From NCBI GenBank assembly GCA_036426205.1, contig CM071570.1:73997763-74061762 (forward strand): a DNA stretch of 64,000 nucleotides, given 5' to 3'. This stretch comes from Ascaphus truei. Its lineage: Eukaryota > Chordata > Amphibia > Anura > Ascaphidae. Below are positions 21,706 to 31,284 of this stretch, piece after piece. The translations under genes and the position numbers were made by a program. The notes beneath the pieces were generated by a model. That model had not been told where the DNA came from. It saw only the letters and a list, made by a program, of their open reading frames with translations, and ran no database searches. The stretch's first letter is position 1; the number at the start of each line of letters is the position of its first letter.

Positions 21706-23780
21706 TATCCTGAAGCCAGGGTCACGAATGGTGTATGAATGACTCCAGGTAGCTTAACTCGTGTCTCACCTCTTCCAGAGCACAAACAAGTCCTTTTCTC
21801 TTTCTTGGTTTTATTGAGGGAAATGGGACTCGCGTGGGTCGTAGGGGGCACGTCCGTCCTGTGGACCGAGATGGGTGTTCTGGAGTCCTTGTACCTTGCT
21901 GTTGACCTTTCGTTCCTCGGGTGGCTGGCGCTGGATGTGGTTTGCACCCCTAAGATGAAGCTGGGGTCGTTTCTTGTCCTTGCCGCTTCGCGGATGAAGC
22001 TCACGAAGAATGAGAATGGGGGGAAGACAACCTGCTTCTCCCTTTTGTATTTGGAACCTTGTGAAAGCCACCTTTCTTGGAGGTTGAAGGGTAGCTTCTC
22101 CAGGATGGGTCTCACTCCACGAGCTGAATCTAGGGCGTTGAGACCTATTAAGCAATGGTCTTTCCTTGCGAACTCCAGTTCTTGCAGCAGGTCTCCAAGA
22201 TCTCGTAACTTGGAGTAGTCTTTATTCGTGATCTTGGGGAAGCTCTCGATTCTTTTGAAGAGTGAATCCTCGACTGCTTCGGGGCTGCCATAGGACTCTT
22301 CTAGCCTTTCCCACACTAGGTCAAGACCTACTTGGGGTTGATGCGCGTTTGCCGTCCGAAGTCTCTGCGCTTGCTCCCTGGATACGTTCCCCAGGAACTT
22401 GACTAACAGGTTGAGCTCTTCCCTTGCTGAGAAGTCCAAGCTGTCAATTGCGTCTTTGAACGTGAACTTCCACGTCCGGTAGTTTTCAGGGCGGTCGTCG
22501 AAGCTGATGAGTCCTGCGTGCACCAAGTCGCGCCGGATCATGTACTTGGCTATGTCTGTCAGACCTGAGACATCGGCGCGTTTGTCCCGTTCTGAGGTAG
22601 TTGCTGGGAGGGTCCGTGCGGTCGCCTCTTCCTTGGCATGGACGCGTGATGACTGCTGGCCAGTGTGAGGGGCTGTTTTCTCCTGCGTGGGTGTACCTGG
22701 ATTGCGAGCCTGTTGTGGTGCATCCGTGTGCGCGCTGGCGTGTGGATCACTGTTGCGGCTGTGGCTATCCCAGGCAGCATGTGCCATTGATGGAGCAGCG
22801 TCTTCTCCTCGTGGTCCTAGCGAGTCTTCGGTATCTGTGGAGTCGCTCCATCCGTGTTGAGATGGTGCGCTGGTGTTTACACTGAAGAGGCTCCTTACGT
22901 AGTCTTCAGTGCGTTGGGCTGGATCCTCTGAGGCTATCCGTCTGTACGGTAGCTCCCCGCCGTCCTGTCTCGCAGCTGCTTCTAGGACTTCGGCTTGGGC
23001 TATGGCGGCAGCGGCGTCCTCTTCTTTGCTTAGAGCCTCTAGATCCGCGTCTAATTCGGCCTTTCTACGCACATTGGCAGCGGCGGTGGTAGCAGCGGCG
23101 GCGGCATTGGCGGCGGAGGCGGCGGCGGCGACCTGCTCCTCCTCTTCTATGCGCGCCTTTTCTGCCCTTACGGCTGCCTCTTTCCGACCATATTCGGCCC
23201 TGGCACGTGCGGCCTCTGCGGTGGCTCGCGCCTTGGTAGCGCTCGCGCTTGCGCTAGACGCGTGAGATTGCACTGATCTTGCTGACCTTGATGAGTGTCT
23301 GGATGTGCTTGAGCGCTGTGATGCAGTTTCCAGCAAAAGGTCTTTTCTCTGGTCTTCGGCCTCAGTAATAGTGGTCTGCACGAAGCCGTCACGCTCCAGG
23401 TCAGTTGCCTCCTGCTGGTCGCGTTCGCTGAGGCTTTCCTCTGTGTTAATTCTTTTTAGGTAGGCGAGATATGTTTGTGACAGCATTTGGTAACGTTTGT
23501 GACTTGACCTCAATTGGGCTATAGCTTGCCTAATTTGTTTCTCCTGATCACTAGTGCTTGCAACGTTACATATTTCACGACCAGTGTCCTCCCAGGCCTT
23601 CTCTAACCTTTCGCGGTGTGCTTCAATGTCAGTCTCATATTTTTCGCGGGCCTTTTGTGTCAGTGTGACTGTCTGTTTAGGCCTTGCGCCTGCCTGCGCC
23701 TGTTGCAGATGCGCAGCGGTCTCTGTGTCTGAGAGATCGCTTTCCTGCGTGATGTCTGGTGAGGCTCTGAGTTCTGCCAT
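21705..23780 (-). pseudogene. gag: BEL/Pao gag, copy 2, truncated and fused to LTR sequence
   Basis: The open frame is 691 codons from the same MAELRASPDITQ start. It tracks copy 1 closely, with an intact GAA where copy 1 has a stop. After VPPTTHASP the frame runs into LTR-derived sequence (ISLNKTKKEKRTCLCSGRGE...) and stops at the LTR end. The Cys/His nucleocapsid region and all of pol are lost. An Ala-rich stretch (near 23076-23130) is expanded relative to copy 1 by GCN-type codons. If transcribed from the 24221-24762 LTR it could give a Gag lacking nucleocapsid. Whether it is expressed is unknown. Confidence 0.88.
21706..21823 (-). mobile_element. BEL/Pao LTR remnant (118 bp, middle of tandem)
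   Basis: It matches the 3'-terminal part of the other two LTRs (minus strand: CCCTCAATAAAACCAAGAAAG through CTTCAGGATA) and retains the AATAAA signal. On its other side it joins gag copy 2 within a codon, at about 21823. The rest of this LTR (the U3-like part) and everything from the end of gag to the LTR in copy 2 are missing. Confidence 0.85.
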
Positions 23781-24220
23781 GCTGTAGGTGTGTGTAGGCC
23801 TTTGCCAGTGCGTGTGGCGTGCGGTCTTTTACCTTGTCAGCGATGGGCGTCTGTCTCAGATGATGCCGAGCGGTGTCCTGCAGCGTGCAGCGTTGGGGTA
23901 GCTGTACTTACAGATGTCCGTTGGCTCCTCACTGTGGGGCTGAGCAGCGGGTGGACTCAGACAGAGAAAAAGGCAATTAGGTTTGTGTGTACAGTCTGTT
24001 TGCAAAGCTGCTGCCTTGTGTGCAGGGTTGCTTGTGCAGTGTAAGCTGCTTGCTTATCTGTAAGGCTGCAGGCTGTGTGCAGTTTGCTGTATAAAGCTTG
24101 CTGTCCTGTCTGGCAGAGTGAAGCTGCTGCTTGTCCTGGGGTGCAGAGACTATTCTGTATAGCATAAAGTCTTTGAGTAGTAGCTGCTGTGTGATTCCCT
24201 AACACAGGTCTTTGTTTTAC
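23781..24220 (-). promoter_or_regulatory. BEL/Pao 5' leader, copy 2
   Basis: Nearly identical to the 21266-21705 leader (for example TGCTGTAGGTGTGTGTAGGC and TGGTTTTAC-adjacent ends). It lies between the full LTR at 24221 and gag copy 2. Confidence 0.75.
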
Positions 24221-24762
24221 TATCCTGAAGCCAGGGTCACGAATGGTGTATGAATGACTCCAGGTAGCTTAACTCGTGTCTCACCTCTTCCAAAGCACAA
24301 ACAAGTCCTTTTCTCTTTCTTGGTTTTATTGAGGAAAAACACAGGGAGATAGGTGCTTGTAGATGGAGTGTGGGGAGAGAGGGCTTCTCTGTCTGCTGTG
24401 CAGTGTATCAATGATGAGACAGTGTAAAACAAAAAGGCCTTGCTGGGGTGATAGCAGGCAGTTACTCACTCAGAGTCCAGGGTCAAAAGGAAATGAGGAG
24501 TAAGGGTCACACTAGATAGGAAGTGGGACTATACTAACTGTCAGCAAGGACAGGGGGGTAGGAATAACCCACTCTCAGCTAAGAGAATATGAGCTGCAGG
24601 CAACCAACACAGGCTGTGTAAACGACATGTTGCAATAATGTTGCATTTTACATGCAGCGTTGCTGCTGGGACAGGGGAAACTGACAGGCAACTAAAGAAG
24701 GGAGAAATGAATCCCATAACTAAAGGGGAAGACAGAGGAATATGGAATCTAGTTCCAGGACA
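24221..24762 (-). mobile_element. BEL/Pao 5' LTR (LTR B)
   Basis: Full-length LTR of 542 bp, from CTTCAGGATA (at 24221) to the TGTCCTGG terminus (at 24762, minus-strand reading). It differs from LTR A by scattered substitutions and small indels. The minus-strand AATAAA is retained. Beyond its terminus comes the AIPL1 block, not the Tc1 sequence expected from the TSD pairing. Confidence 0.85.
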
Positions 24763-25009
24763 CTAGGATATAGTCAAATACATTCTTGATTCCATTGGGT
24801 CCTATCAGAATGTATGGAACCCTCAGAGGTAACATGAAAACCCTGAAAAGACAGAAGACCGAAATAAGTAACAACTGATAGGGTTTAATGTTCCACTAAA
24901 ATAATTAGTCTGGGAAAACAAAATGCAAAGCTACACAGGGGCAATATGCGCTTAGAGAATACAAGACAAACTAAAGTTATTTGCAAGAACTGCAGTGCTA
25001 AATAATAAT

Positions 25010-25205
25010 AATAATTGTTTGTTCTTGTATAGCGCTGCTATTTTTACGTGGCACTGTACAGAGACATTTTGCAGGCACATGTTTTTGGTGCCTGAGACAC
25101 AGGGAGATAAAGTGACTTGCTCAAGGTCACAAGGAGCTGACACTAGGTTCCTCTGCTTCAAACTCAGTGCCAGAGTCAGTGTCTTTACTCACTGAGCTGC
25201 TGCTT
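25010..25205. repeat. L2/MIR-type LINE 3' end or SINE core
   Basis: It contains TATAGCGCTGCTATTT, then GTGACTTGCTCAAGGTCACA and a CTCACTGAGCTGC end, the conserved core shared by L2 3' ends and MIR-like SINEs. Similar blocks are at 50690-50990, 56150-56310 and 58015-58110. Confidence 0.6.
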
Positions 25206-25775
25206 CAGTGCAGAAGCAATGGTAGCAGGGCACAAACAAAAAGCAAGGGGCAATAAGTGAAAATAGAATAACAAGACAAAAACAAAAAGGTATCCGTAGA
25301 TCTTCAGAATCTAGAAATATGATGAAACAAAACAGGGAAAAACTAAACGCTAGGGAACAGAGAATAATCAAACCGCTGCTCTGTAAACAGAAGCAACTAA
25401 AAGCAAGATGGCTGCTGGCCTCAAGGAATATTCTAGTCCTACCGGCTCTGGGTCTGAAATTCATTTCTCTGTGCGCGCCTACAAGTCTATGAGGAGTATG
25501 GCAGGAAGGAATCTTGACAGGCCCAACCCATGTCAATTTTCTATTTGAATTCTTCTTAAAGTTTCCACATTCTGCAAATTCTACCAATCTGTCTGTTCAT
25601 TCCTGTTGCTGTAACCATACTTACACACTGATGCTTAGTGTCATACATACACATACTGTATATACACTGTATAAATACAAAATATTTTCTTTGTGTTGTA
25701 TTGCTTGTTTAATGGAGGCTGTCTGTGGGGGACAGAAACCAATGTGATAACCATTTCATGTTCTCCTTTGGAAAG

Positions 25776-25955
25776 GTGACCTTCCATTTTCGCACATTGA
25801 AGTGTGATGGTGAGGGAACAGTGATTGATGACAGCAAGACAATTGGGACCCCAATGGAGATCGTCATCGGCAACATGTTCAAACTGGAGGTTTGGGAGGT
25901 GCTGCTCACATCAATGAGGATTGGAGAAGTGGCTGAATTCTGGTGTGATGTCATA
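25776..25955 (+). CDS. aipl1: AIPL1 exon 2 (aryl hydrocarbon receptor interacting protein like 1), partial
   Basis: This is one coding exon of AIPL1, known in other vertebrates as a photoreceptor co-chaperone needed for cGMP phosphodiesterase 6 folding. The 60 codons encode part of the N-terminal FKBP-like domain: [20 protein letters not shown], then [20 protein letters not shown], then [31 protein letters not shown] and EVAEFWCD distinguish AIPL1 from its paralogue AIP (IGKKFKLPVWE). The exon is bounded by an acceptor (GGAAAG|GTG at 25775/25776) and a donor (GTCATA|GTGAGT at 25955/25956). Its length of 180 bp, phase 0 at both ends, equals human AIPL1 exon 2. There is no stop or frameshift. 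I found neither exon 1 nor exon 3 in the window. It lies inside a retroelement stack, so it may be a duplicated fragment rather than the working gene. Confidence 0.85.
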
Positions 25956-26428
25956 GTGAGTAACCAAACACTATTAATATCAAGTACTGCTTAGATATAA
26001 TGCAGAGTTTGATAGGAGTACAAGTTGTCTGAATTTTGCTCCAACAATCTTAATTCAAATGTAAGGGGTATAAATGTTAGTCAGCAAGATGGCAAAATGT
26101 TAAGGCCAATATTTACTATGTGCTATTCAATAAGACACCTTATGGACCATTTAAGCGAATGGGACATAAAGGGCCCTATTTACTAAGCAGCACAATTTGA
26201 TAAGACACCTTATGGTGCTTAAAAAAAACCTTACTTATCATTCACTTGAATGGGGCATGAGGAGACATATTTACTTAGTAGTCCCAGAAGCAGGGCCGGT
26301 GTAAGGGTAGTAGATGCGCTAGCTGAACCTTCAGCCTTACACTCCCCCCCCCCCCCAATTCAATTTCAGGGGAGAAAAATTGTGCCCTGATACAATCCCC
26401 TCTCCCTCACATACACTCTCCCTTAGAC

Positions 26429-26737
26429 CAGGGGTGCACAAAGTGGGGGGTGCGCCCCCCAGGGGGGGGGAGAATTTCCAGGGGGGCGCGGTGGCTACAG
26501 AGGTCCCGCGCTCTCCCCCAAGGCACTTAAATTAAGTGCTGGGGGGACAGCGTGAGGCCTCTGCAACTTCTCCTACCTGATCTTTGACGACGCGTCACCA
26601 TGGTAACCGGTGTCAAATGACGCTGTGGGGTCACGTGATGCCATTTGATGCCGGAGCCTTGCAGGAGGGGGGCACGAGCCTGGAGGTGAGAAGGCAGGGG
26701 GGGGGGGGGCGCATGCTCAAAACTTTGTGCACCCCTG
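26429..26737. mobile_element. hAT-type MITE, family A copy 2
   Basis: Terminal inverted repeats CAGGGGTGCACAAAGT / ACTTTGTGCACCCCTG, flanked by a perfect 8-bp duplication CCTTAGAC (26421-26428 and 26738-26745). It is 309 bp and very GC-rich, with G runs. It shares GGCACTTAAATTAAGTGC with 8638-8905. Confidence 0.92.
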
Positions 26738-26740
26738 CCT

Positions 26741-27482
26741 TAGACACTTTCTCTCTCCCCCTCTCATTCTATCTCTCCACTCCCTCTCGTTCACTTTGTC
26801 CCTCCCCTCCCTCTCATTCTCTCTCTCCTCCTCTTTTTCTTCTCACCCCCTCTAATTCTCTCTCCCCCTCCCTCTCGTTCTCTTTGTCCCTCCCCTCCCT
26901 CTCATTCTCTCTCTCCTCCTCTTTTTCTTTATCCTCCTCTCATTCTATATTTCCCCTCCTCTCATTCTCTCTCCACCCTTTCATTCTTTCTCCCCCCAAC
27001 CTCTCATTCCCTCTCACCTCTCTCTCTCTCTCATTCTCTCTCTCCCCCTCCCTCTCAGTCTCTCCTCCCCCACCCTCTCATTCTCTCTCCCCATCCCTCT
27101 CATCCTCTCTCCCCTCCATCATTTTCTCTCTCCCACCCTCCCTGTAATTCTCAATCTTCCTCACCCCCTCTTTTCTTTCTCTCTCCTCCCCTCATTCTCT
27201 CTTACCCGCTCTCTCTTATTCTCGCTCCTCTCTCCTTCTCTCTACCCCATCATCATTTTCTCTCTCCCACCCTCTCTCATTCTCTGTCCCCGTCTCATTC
27301 TCTCTGACCCCCCCTCTATCTTTCTATCTCCCTCTCTTATTCTCTCTCTTACTGCTCCCTCTCATTCTCTCACCTCCCTTCTTCTTATTCTCTCTATCAC
27401 CCTCATTCTCTCTCCCCTTCCCTCTCATTCTCTCTCCCCCTCCCTCTCATTATCTCTATCCCCCCTCCCTCTCATTATCTCT
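26741..27482. repeat. Polypyrimidine microsatellite (CTCTCTCCCCCTCTCATT)n
   Basis: About 740 bp of nearly pure C/T with recurring CTCATTCTCTCTC and CCCTCCCTCTC units on the plus strand. Such tracts can form triplex DNA. It ends exactly at the junction with the BEL LTR fragment. The long plus-strand frame over it has no biological meaning. Confidence 0.9.
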
Positions 27483-27529
27483 ATAACTAAAGGGGAAGAC
27501 AGAGGAATATGGAATCTAGTTCCAGGACA
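27483..27529 (-). mobile_element. BEL/Pao LTR 5'-terminal fragment (47 bp)
   Basis: Identical to the last 47 bp of LTR B (24716-24762) and to 14636-14682 of LTR A. It is followed directly by ATTAT and Tc1 copy 2 sequence, so it marks the true outer end of the BEL insertion. Confidence 0.88.
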
Positions 27530-28244
27530 ATTATTGCCTTGCTGCATGACCCACTCTCTCTTCAGATTCAGCTCACAGACGGATGGCCTGAATTTCTCCT
27601 CTACAATCATCTGATACAATGCAGAATTCATGGTTGTGGTCATGGTTGTGGCAAGCCATCAAGTCCTGAGGCAGCAAAGCAGCCCCAAACCATCACACGC
27701 CCATCACCATGCTTGACGGTTAGAATGAGGTTCTTTTCTAACACCGTTTTGGTTTTCACCAACCAGAACATTTCCCATTGAGGCCAAAAGAGACTTCTGG
27801 ACATCTGTTCAGAGAACATTGTTCCAAAAGTCTTGTGGATCATCTATGTGCGCTTTGGCAAAATTCAGATGGGAAGCAGTGTTCTTTTTAGAGAACAGTG
27901 GTTTCCTCCTTGCTAACCTTGCATGAATACAATTCTTGTTCAGTCTTTTTCTAATAGTTGAGTCATGAACACTCACATTAGCCAAGGCAAGAGTGGCCTG
28001 CAGATCCTTGGGGTTCTTTGACTTCCTGGATGATTTGACGGTTTGGTCTTGGAGAGATTTTGGTAGAATGATAGCTCCTGGGTAGTGACTGAGGTCTTGA
28101 ACTTTCTCCATTTGTAGACTGTCTGTCTGAAAGTGGATTGGTGGAACCCCAAATACTTAGAAATTGTTTTGTATCACCTTATGGATTGATGAGCATCAAT
28201 AACTGCTTTTCTGAGTCCTCAGAGGTGTATTTTTATAGTGGCAT
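27530..28244 (-). pseudogene. Tc1 copy 2 transposase, N-terminal and central part
   Basis: Minus-strand pieces include an ATG at 28244 followed by a degraded helix-turn-helix region, MEKVQDLSHYPGAIILPKSL, AHIDDPQDFWNNVL, FWLVKTKTVLEKNLILTVKH and GDGRVMVWGCFAASGLDGLP. These are central Tc1 transposase blocks, including the region around the second catalytic Asp. Frames change several times. It joins 13811-14149 across the BEL insertion. Confidence 0.8.
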
Positions 28245-28608
28245 GACGTGTTTCCACACACCTGTATGGAGAAGACCAAACTCACAAAGTTTCTGATCTT
28301 TATATAGGGTGGGGCCTCCCAAACTCACACCTGAAGATCTACCTAATTATTTAAACACCTGACTCTAATTATTCATTTTAATTTGGCTCATAAAACCAGG
28401 GTTTCACTTACTTTTGCATAAACCTTGACTCTTAATTACTCATTCTTTGTCTAATGAAAACATCATTTTATTTAAAAAGACATGGACTTGGTTAATATAA
28501 ACCCTACTGGATATTTAAGAAAAGATTGGTTTCTATTCAAGAAGGTTATCAGGGAAAAAATATGGAATATCCGTAATTATTATTGTGGTTCACAATTTCT
28601 CTCCACTG

Positions 28609-29214
28609 CAGATGATCCACAAGACTTCTGGAACAATGTTCTCTGGACAGCTGAGTCAAAGGTAGAACTTTTTGGCCTCAATGAGAACCGTTTTGTTTGG
28701 CGAAAATCAAACACTGTGTTCGAATAGAAGAACCTCATCCCAATCGTCAAGCATAATGGTGGGAGTATTATGGTTTGGGGCTGCTATGCTGCCTCAGGAC
28801 CTGGACGGCTTGCCATCATTGACACAATCATGAATTCTGCACTGTATCATAAGATTCTAGAGGAGAATGTCAGGCCATCCGTCCGTGAGCTAAAGCTGAA
28901 ACGAAAATGTGTCATGCAGCAAGACAATGATCCTAAAAATACAAGCAATCTACAAAAGAAGGGCTGCAGAAGAATACATTCCAGATTTTAGAATGGCCTA
29001 GTCGAAGTCCGGCCCTAAACCGCATTGAAATGTTGTGGCAGGACCTGAAGTGAGGTGTACATACAAAGAAGTCCTCAAATGTCACTGAGTTAAAGCTGTT
29101 CTGTAAGAAGGAATGGGCCAAACTTCTTCAAAACCGATGTGAGAGACTGACCAGCAGTTATATGAAATGCTTAGTTGAAGTTACTGCTCCTCAAGGAGGT
29201 GCCACCAGGTAATG
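28609..29214 (+). pseudogene. Tc1 copy 1 transposase, C-terminal half
   Basis: Plus-strand reading gives DDPQDFWNNVLWTAESKVEL, GLNENRFVWRKSN, GGSIMVWGCYAASGPGRLA, ..LYHKILEENVRPSVRELKLK and [10 protein letters not shown], the DDE catalytic half of a Tc1 transposase. Stops and frameshifts occur near 28727 and 28990, after which [20 protein letters not shown] and EWAKLLQNRCERLTSSY-like codons continue to about 29214. It joins 13248-13660. Confidence 0.8.
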
Positions 29215-29369
29215 AATCTAAAGGTTCACATACTTTTTCATTAGATATTGAATGATGAATCATTTGTGGATATAAAATATTGAAAAAGTATTGTGTTTTT
29301 GTACTATTTGTTTGATCAGGTTATCTTTATCTATTATTAGGACTTGGATTAAGATCTAATAACATTTTA

Positions 29370-29500
29370 TGTAACTGTATTTGTAACCATGTATTATTTG
29401 TCATATTAACTATGTCCAGGACATACTTGAAAACGAGAGGTAACTCTTAATGTATTACTTCCTGGTAAAACATTTTATAAATAAATAAATACATTTTAGG
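29370..29500 (+). mobile_element. Short LINE/SINE 3' tail inserted in Tc1 copy 1
   Basis: It contains CCAGGACATACTTGAAAACG, AGAGGTAACTC, TTCCTGGTAAAACATTTTAT and an (AAAT)n tail. ACATTTTA at 29362-29369 and 29501-29508 flanks it as a target duplication. The same tail occurs near 48990-49062, 50793-50873 and inverted at 55770-55855. Confidence 0.75.
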
Positions 29501-29552
29501 TTTTAAATATTTGTAAATCCTAAGAGGTTCACAAACTTTTTTCTCGCCAATG

Positions 29553-30265
29553 TAAGTGACAAAAATTATGTGAAGTGTTACATGAATAACCTAAACTGCA
29601 GCAAAAAAACTGCTCAACATTGATACCGGCCAACATGTGAAATCTCTTTTCTGGTAGCAGAATGGGGGAGAGATCCTTAGCTTTTAATGATTTTGCGGTG
29701 AGATACCTTCTGTATTTTCCACCATCTTACATTGGGTTCAGAGAACTTATTCAGGGAGTTTGCTACATTATTCAGTGAAACTCCCTGAGTAAAAAGAATA
29801 GTCTAGTATGTTGATGGTACAGAAGCCCAACACTGTTCAAAGAGGAAAGACTTGGGAGTTTATTGAATATAAAAGTATACAAATGTCTTCAAAATGATAA
29901 ACTGTGGCACAAAGAGCAGTCAGAATATTGGCATGCATATAACATTCTATTTTTGTAAGAAGGGGATCTTGTAAACTGTGCAAAGCGATGTGTATACCAA
30001 AGCTGGCTTCAGAGAAAAGCAACAAATATAGGTAGTCGACTAAAGACAAGACTGGTGAAGCTAATTTGAAAGAAAAGGACTGCTTTCAATAGATTAATGG
30101 AGACCTGCAGCTATGGCATATGGTGCTAACCCTATAGAATTTATGTTCAGGAAAGTGTATTTCTAAGATGTGACGTAATCTTTAAAATAAATGAATATAA
30201 AAGGATTATTTATATGTAGGTCTTCCAAAGAAACTATACAATATGTACAAGTGCATCAGCTAGTA
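29553..30265. other. Intergenic DNA, no feature recognised
   Basis: Short frames only. Confidence 0.5.
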
Positions 30266-30445
30266 CAGGGGTGGTTAACTCCAGTACTCAGAGGCCACCA
30301 ACAGGTCAGGTTTTAAGGGTCTCTCTGCTTTGGGACAAGTGGCTCAGTCAATGACTGTCATTGATTGAGCCACCTGTGCTAAAGCAGGGATATCCTTAAA
30401 ACCTGACCTGTTGGTGCCCTTTGAGGACTGGAGTTGGCCATCCCG
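30266..30445. mobile_element. Palindromic hAT MITE with 8-bp TSD
   Basis: It starts CAGGGGTGGTTAACTCCAGT and ends CTGGAGTTGGCCATCCCG, with AGCTAGTA at 30258-30265 and 30446-30453. The arms pair along the whole element (CAACAGGTCAGGTTTTAAGG with its complement) around a CAATGACTGTCATTG centre. It is related to 3821-4017. Confidence 0.92.
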
Positions 30446-30588
30446 AGCTAGTAGAAGATTACTTGAGAAATAGGGGACAGTAAATTGTTTTGCGTTTTAA
30501 AAAAACCTTAGTCCCAAGGAGTGCCATAAAAAGACAGCAAATCAACAGCTGATTGCATTAGAGAACTGGCCCCACTCATTTAAATATA

Positions 30589-30795
30589 CTGGCAGCCCTC
30601 ACTTTTCGGACGAAATGTTTCCCGCTAACTGTAGTCGGTTAACGGACCATCAGATTGCGGGTCATATGCTAATCGGCGGTGGTGACCGTCAGATAAGCGG
30701 GTCCGGTGTCGGGTAATGCGTCCGGCGGACTGCATTATGCGGCGTTGGATAAGGCATCCATCGAAACCGGGACGTAGATAAGCAAGGACCACCTG
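30589..30795. mobile_element. pogo/Tigger-like MITE, copy 2
   Basis: Left CTGGCAGCCCTCACTTTTCG, right end complement CAGGTGGTCCTTGCTTATCT, TA on both sides (30587-30588, 30796-30797). It is 207 bp, non-coding, CpG-rich, and similar in design to 12592-12815. Confidence 0.65.
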
Positions 30796-30965
30796 TATAT
30801 ATGTAGATCCCCCTCCCCTTTTTTTCCAGTGGAACTGGTGGCAGTTAAGGGGTTAAAGACCCTAGCGGGTTAATTCCCATCTCAGGTCATCTTGTGTAGC
30901 ATGACTGTAGAAATATAGCCCTAACCACCTTCTGAAAGGTGTCTAGTGACATCACGGGAGGTAAT

Positions 30966-31018
30966 GTAACATCAAAAGTGTCACATACAAAGTATTTGTG
31001 GAGTTAATACTGGAGTTA
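30966..31018. repeat. Dispersed repeat, duplicated at 31642
   Basis: The segment from TGTAACATCAAAAGTGTCAC through GTGGAGTTAATACTGGAGTT recurs at about 31642-31694 and, inverted, near 41940-41998. It probably belongs to a larger dispersed element. Confidence 0.7.
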
Positions 31019-31284
31019 TCTGTGGATGCTTTTTACATCTTTTAATATCTTTAAACATGGATGCATACTGAACACCATGGACTAACATTCTGATTCGTTT
31101 CATCACACAGGTATGTTTGTCTGATTGGAACCCATCTATCAATTTTAAGTCCATCTGCATTTGATATCTAATTACAACTACCTGGTATGAGCTGAATAGG
31201 CAGACACCCTCCCTTAATTGTTAGTCAAGTGACTGTGTGTTTAAGGCAGTCTATCTTTGTTGTGAGCCATATGACGGTGTGTAC

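Larger units (their letters stand above)
24763..27482. other. 2.7-kb host-type block inside the BEL/Tc1 nest
   Basis: This block carries AIPL1 exon 2, an L2-like repeat, a hAT MITE and a long polypyrimidine tract. It is bounded on the left by the exact end of LTR B and on the right by a 47-bp duplicate of that same LTR end (27483-27529 repeats 24716-24762). Confidence 0.8.
13665..28608 (-). mobile_element. Tc1-like transposon copy 2, nested in copy 1
   Basis: Left end CAGTGGTGAGAAGAAATTTG and right end CACAATTTCTCTCCACTG form the terminal repeats. Outside them the sequence of copy 1 resumes in register: AAAGAGCACAT on the left, GATGATCCACAAGACTTCTGG on the right, which reconstitutes a CACATAGATGATCC target (compare 27837-27850 on the minus strand). 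The TA duplication has mutated to TT and CA. The copy is itself split by the BEL/Pao insertion between 14149 and 27530. Confidence 0.8.
12919..29552 (+). mobile_element. Tc1-like transposon copy 1, outer shell of a nested stack
   Basis: The left end CAGTGGCGACAAAAAGTTTG (TA at 12917-12918) and the right end TTTTTTCTCGCCAATG (TA at 29553-29554) are Tc1 terminal repeats. The left part holds the N-terminal half of a plus-strand transposase and the part from 28609 to 29552 holds its C-terminal half. Everything between 13665 and 28608 is younger insertion. A short LINE/SINE tail is also inserted at 29370-29500. Confidence 0.8.

Noticed and set aside
25725..25775. Upstream extension of the AIPL1 frame ([17 protein letters not shown])
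   Set aside because: Intronic: the splice acceptor AG lies at 25774-25775, and the known exon boundary in the family falls exactly at the following Val codon.
26584..27147. Plus-strand 187-codon frame, Ser/Leu/Pro-rich
   Set aside because: Read-through of a hAT MITE and a CT microsatellite; composition artefact.
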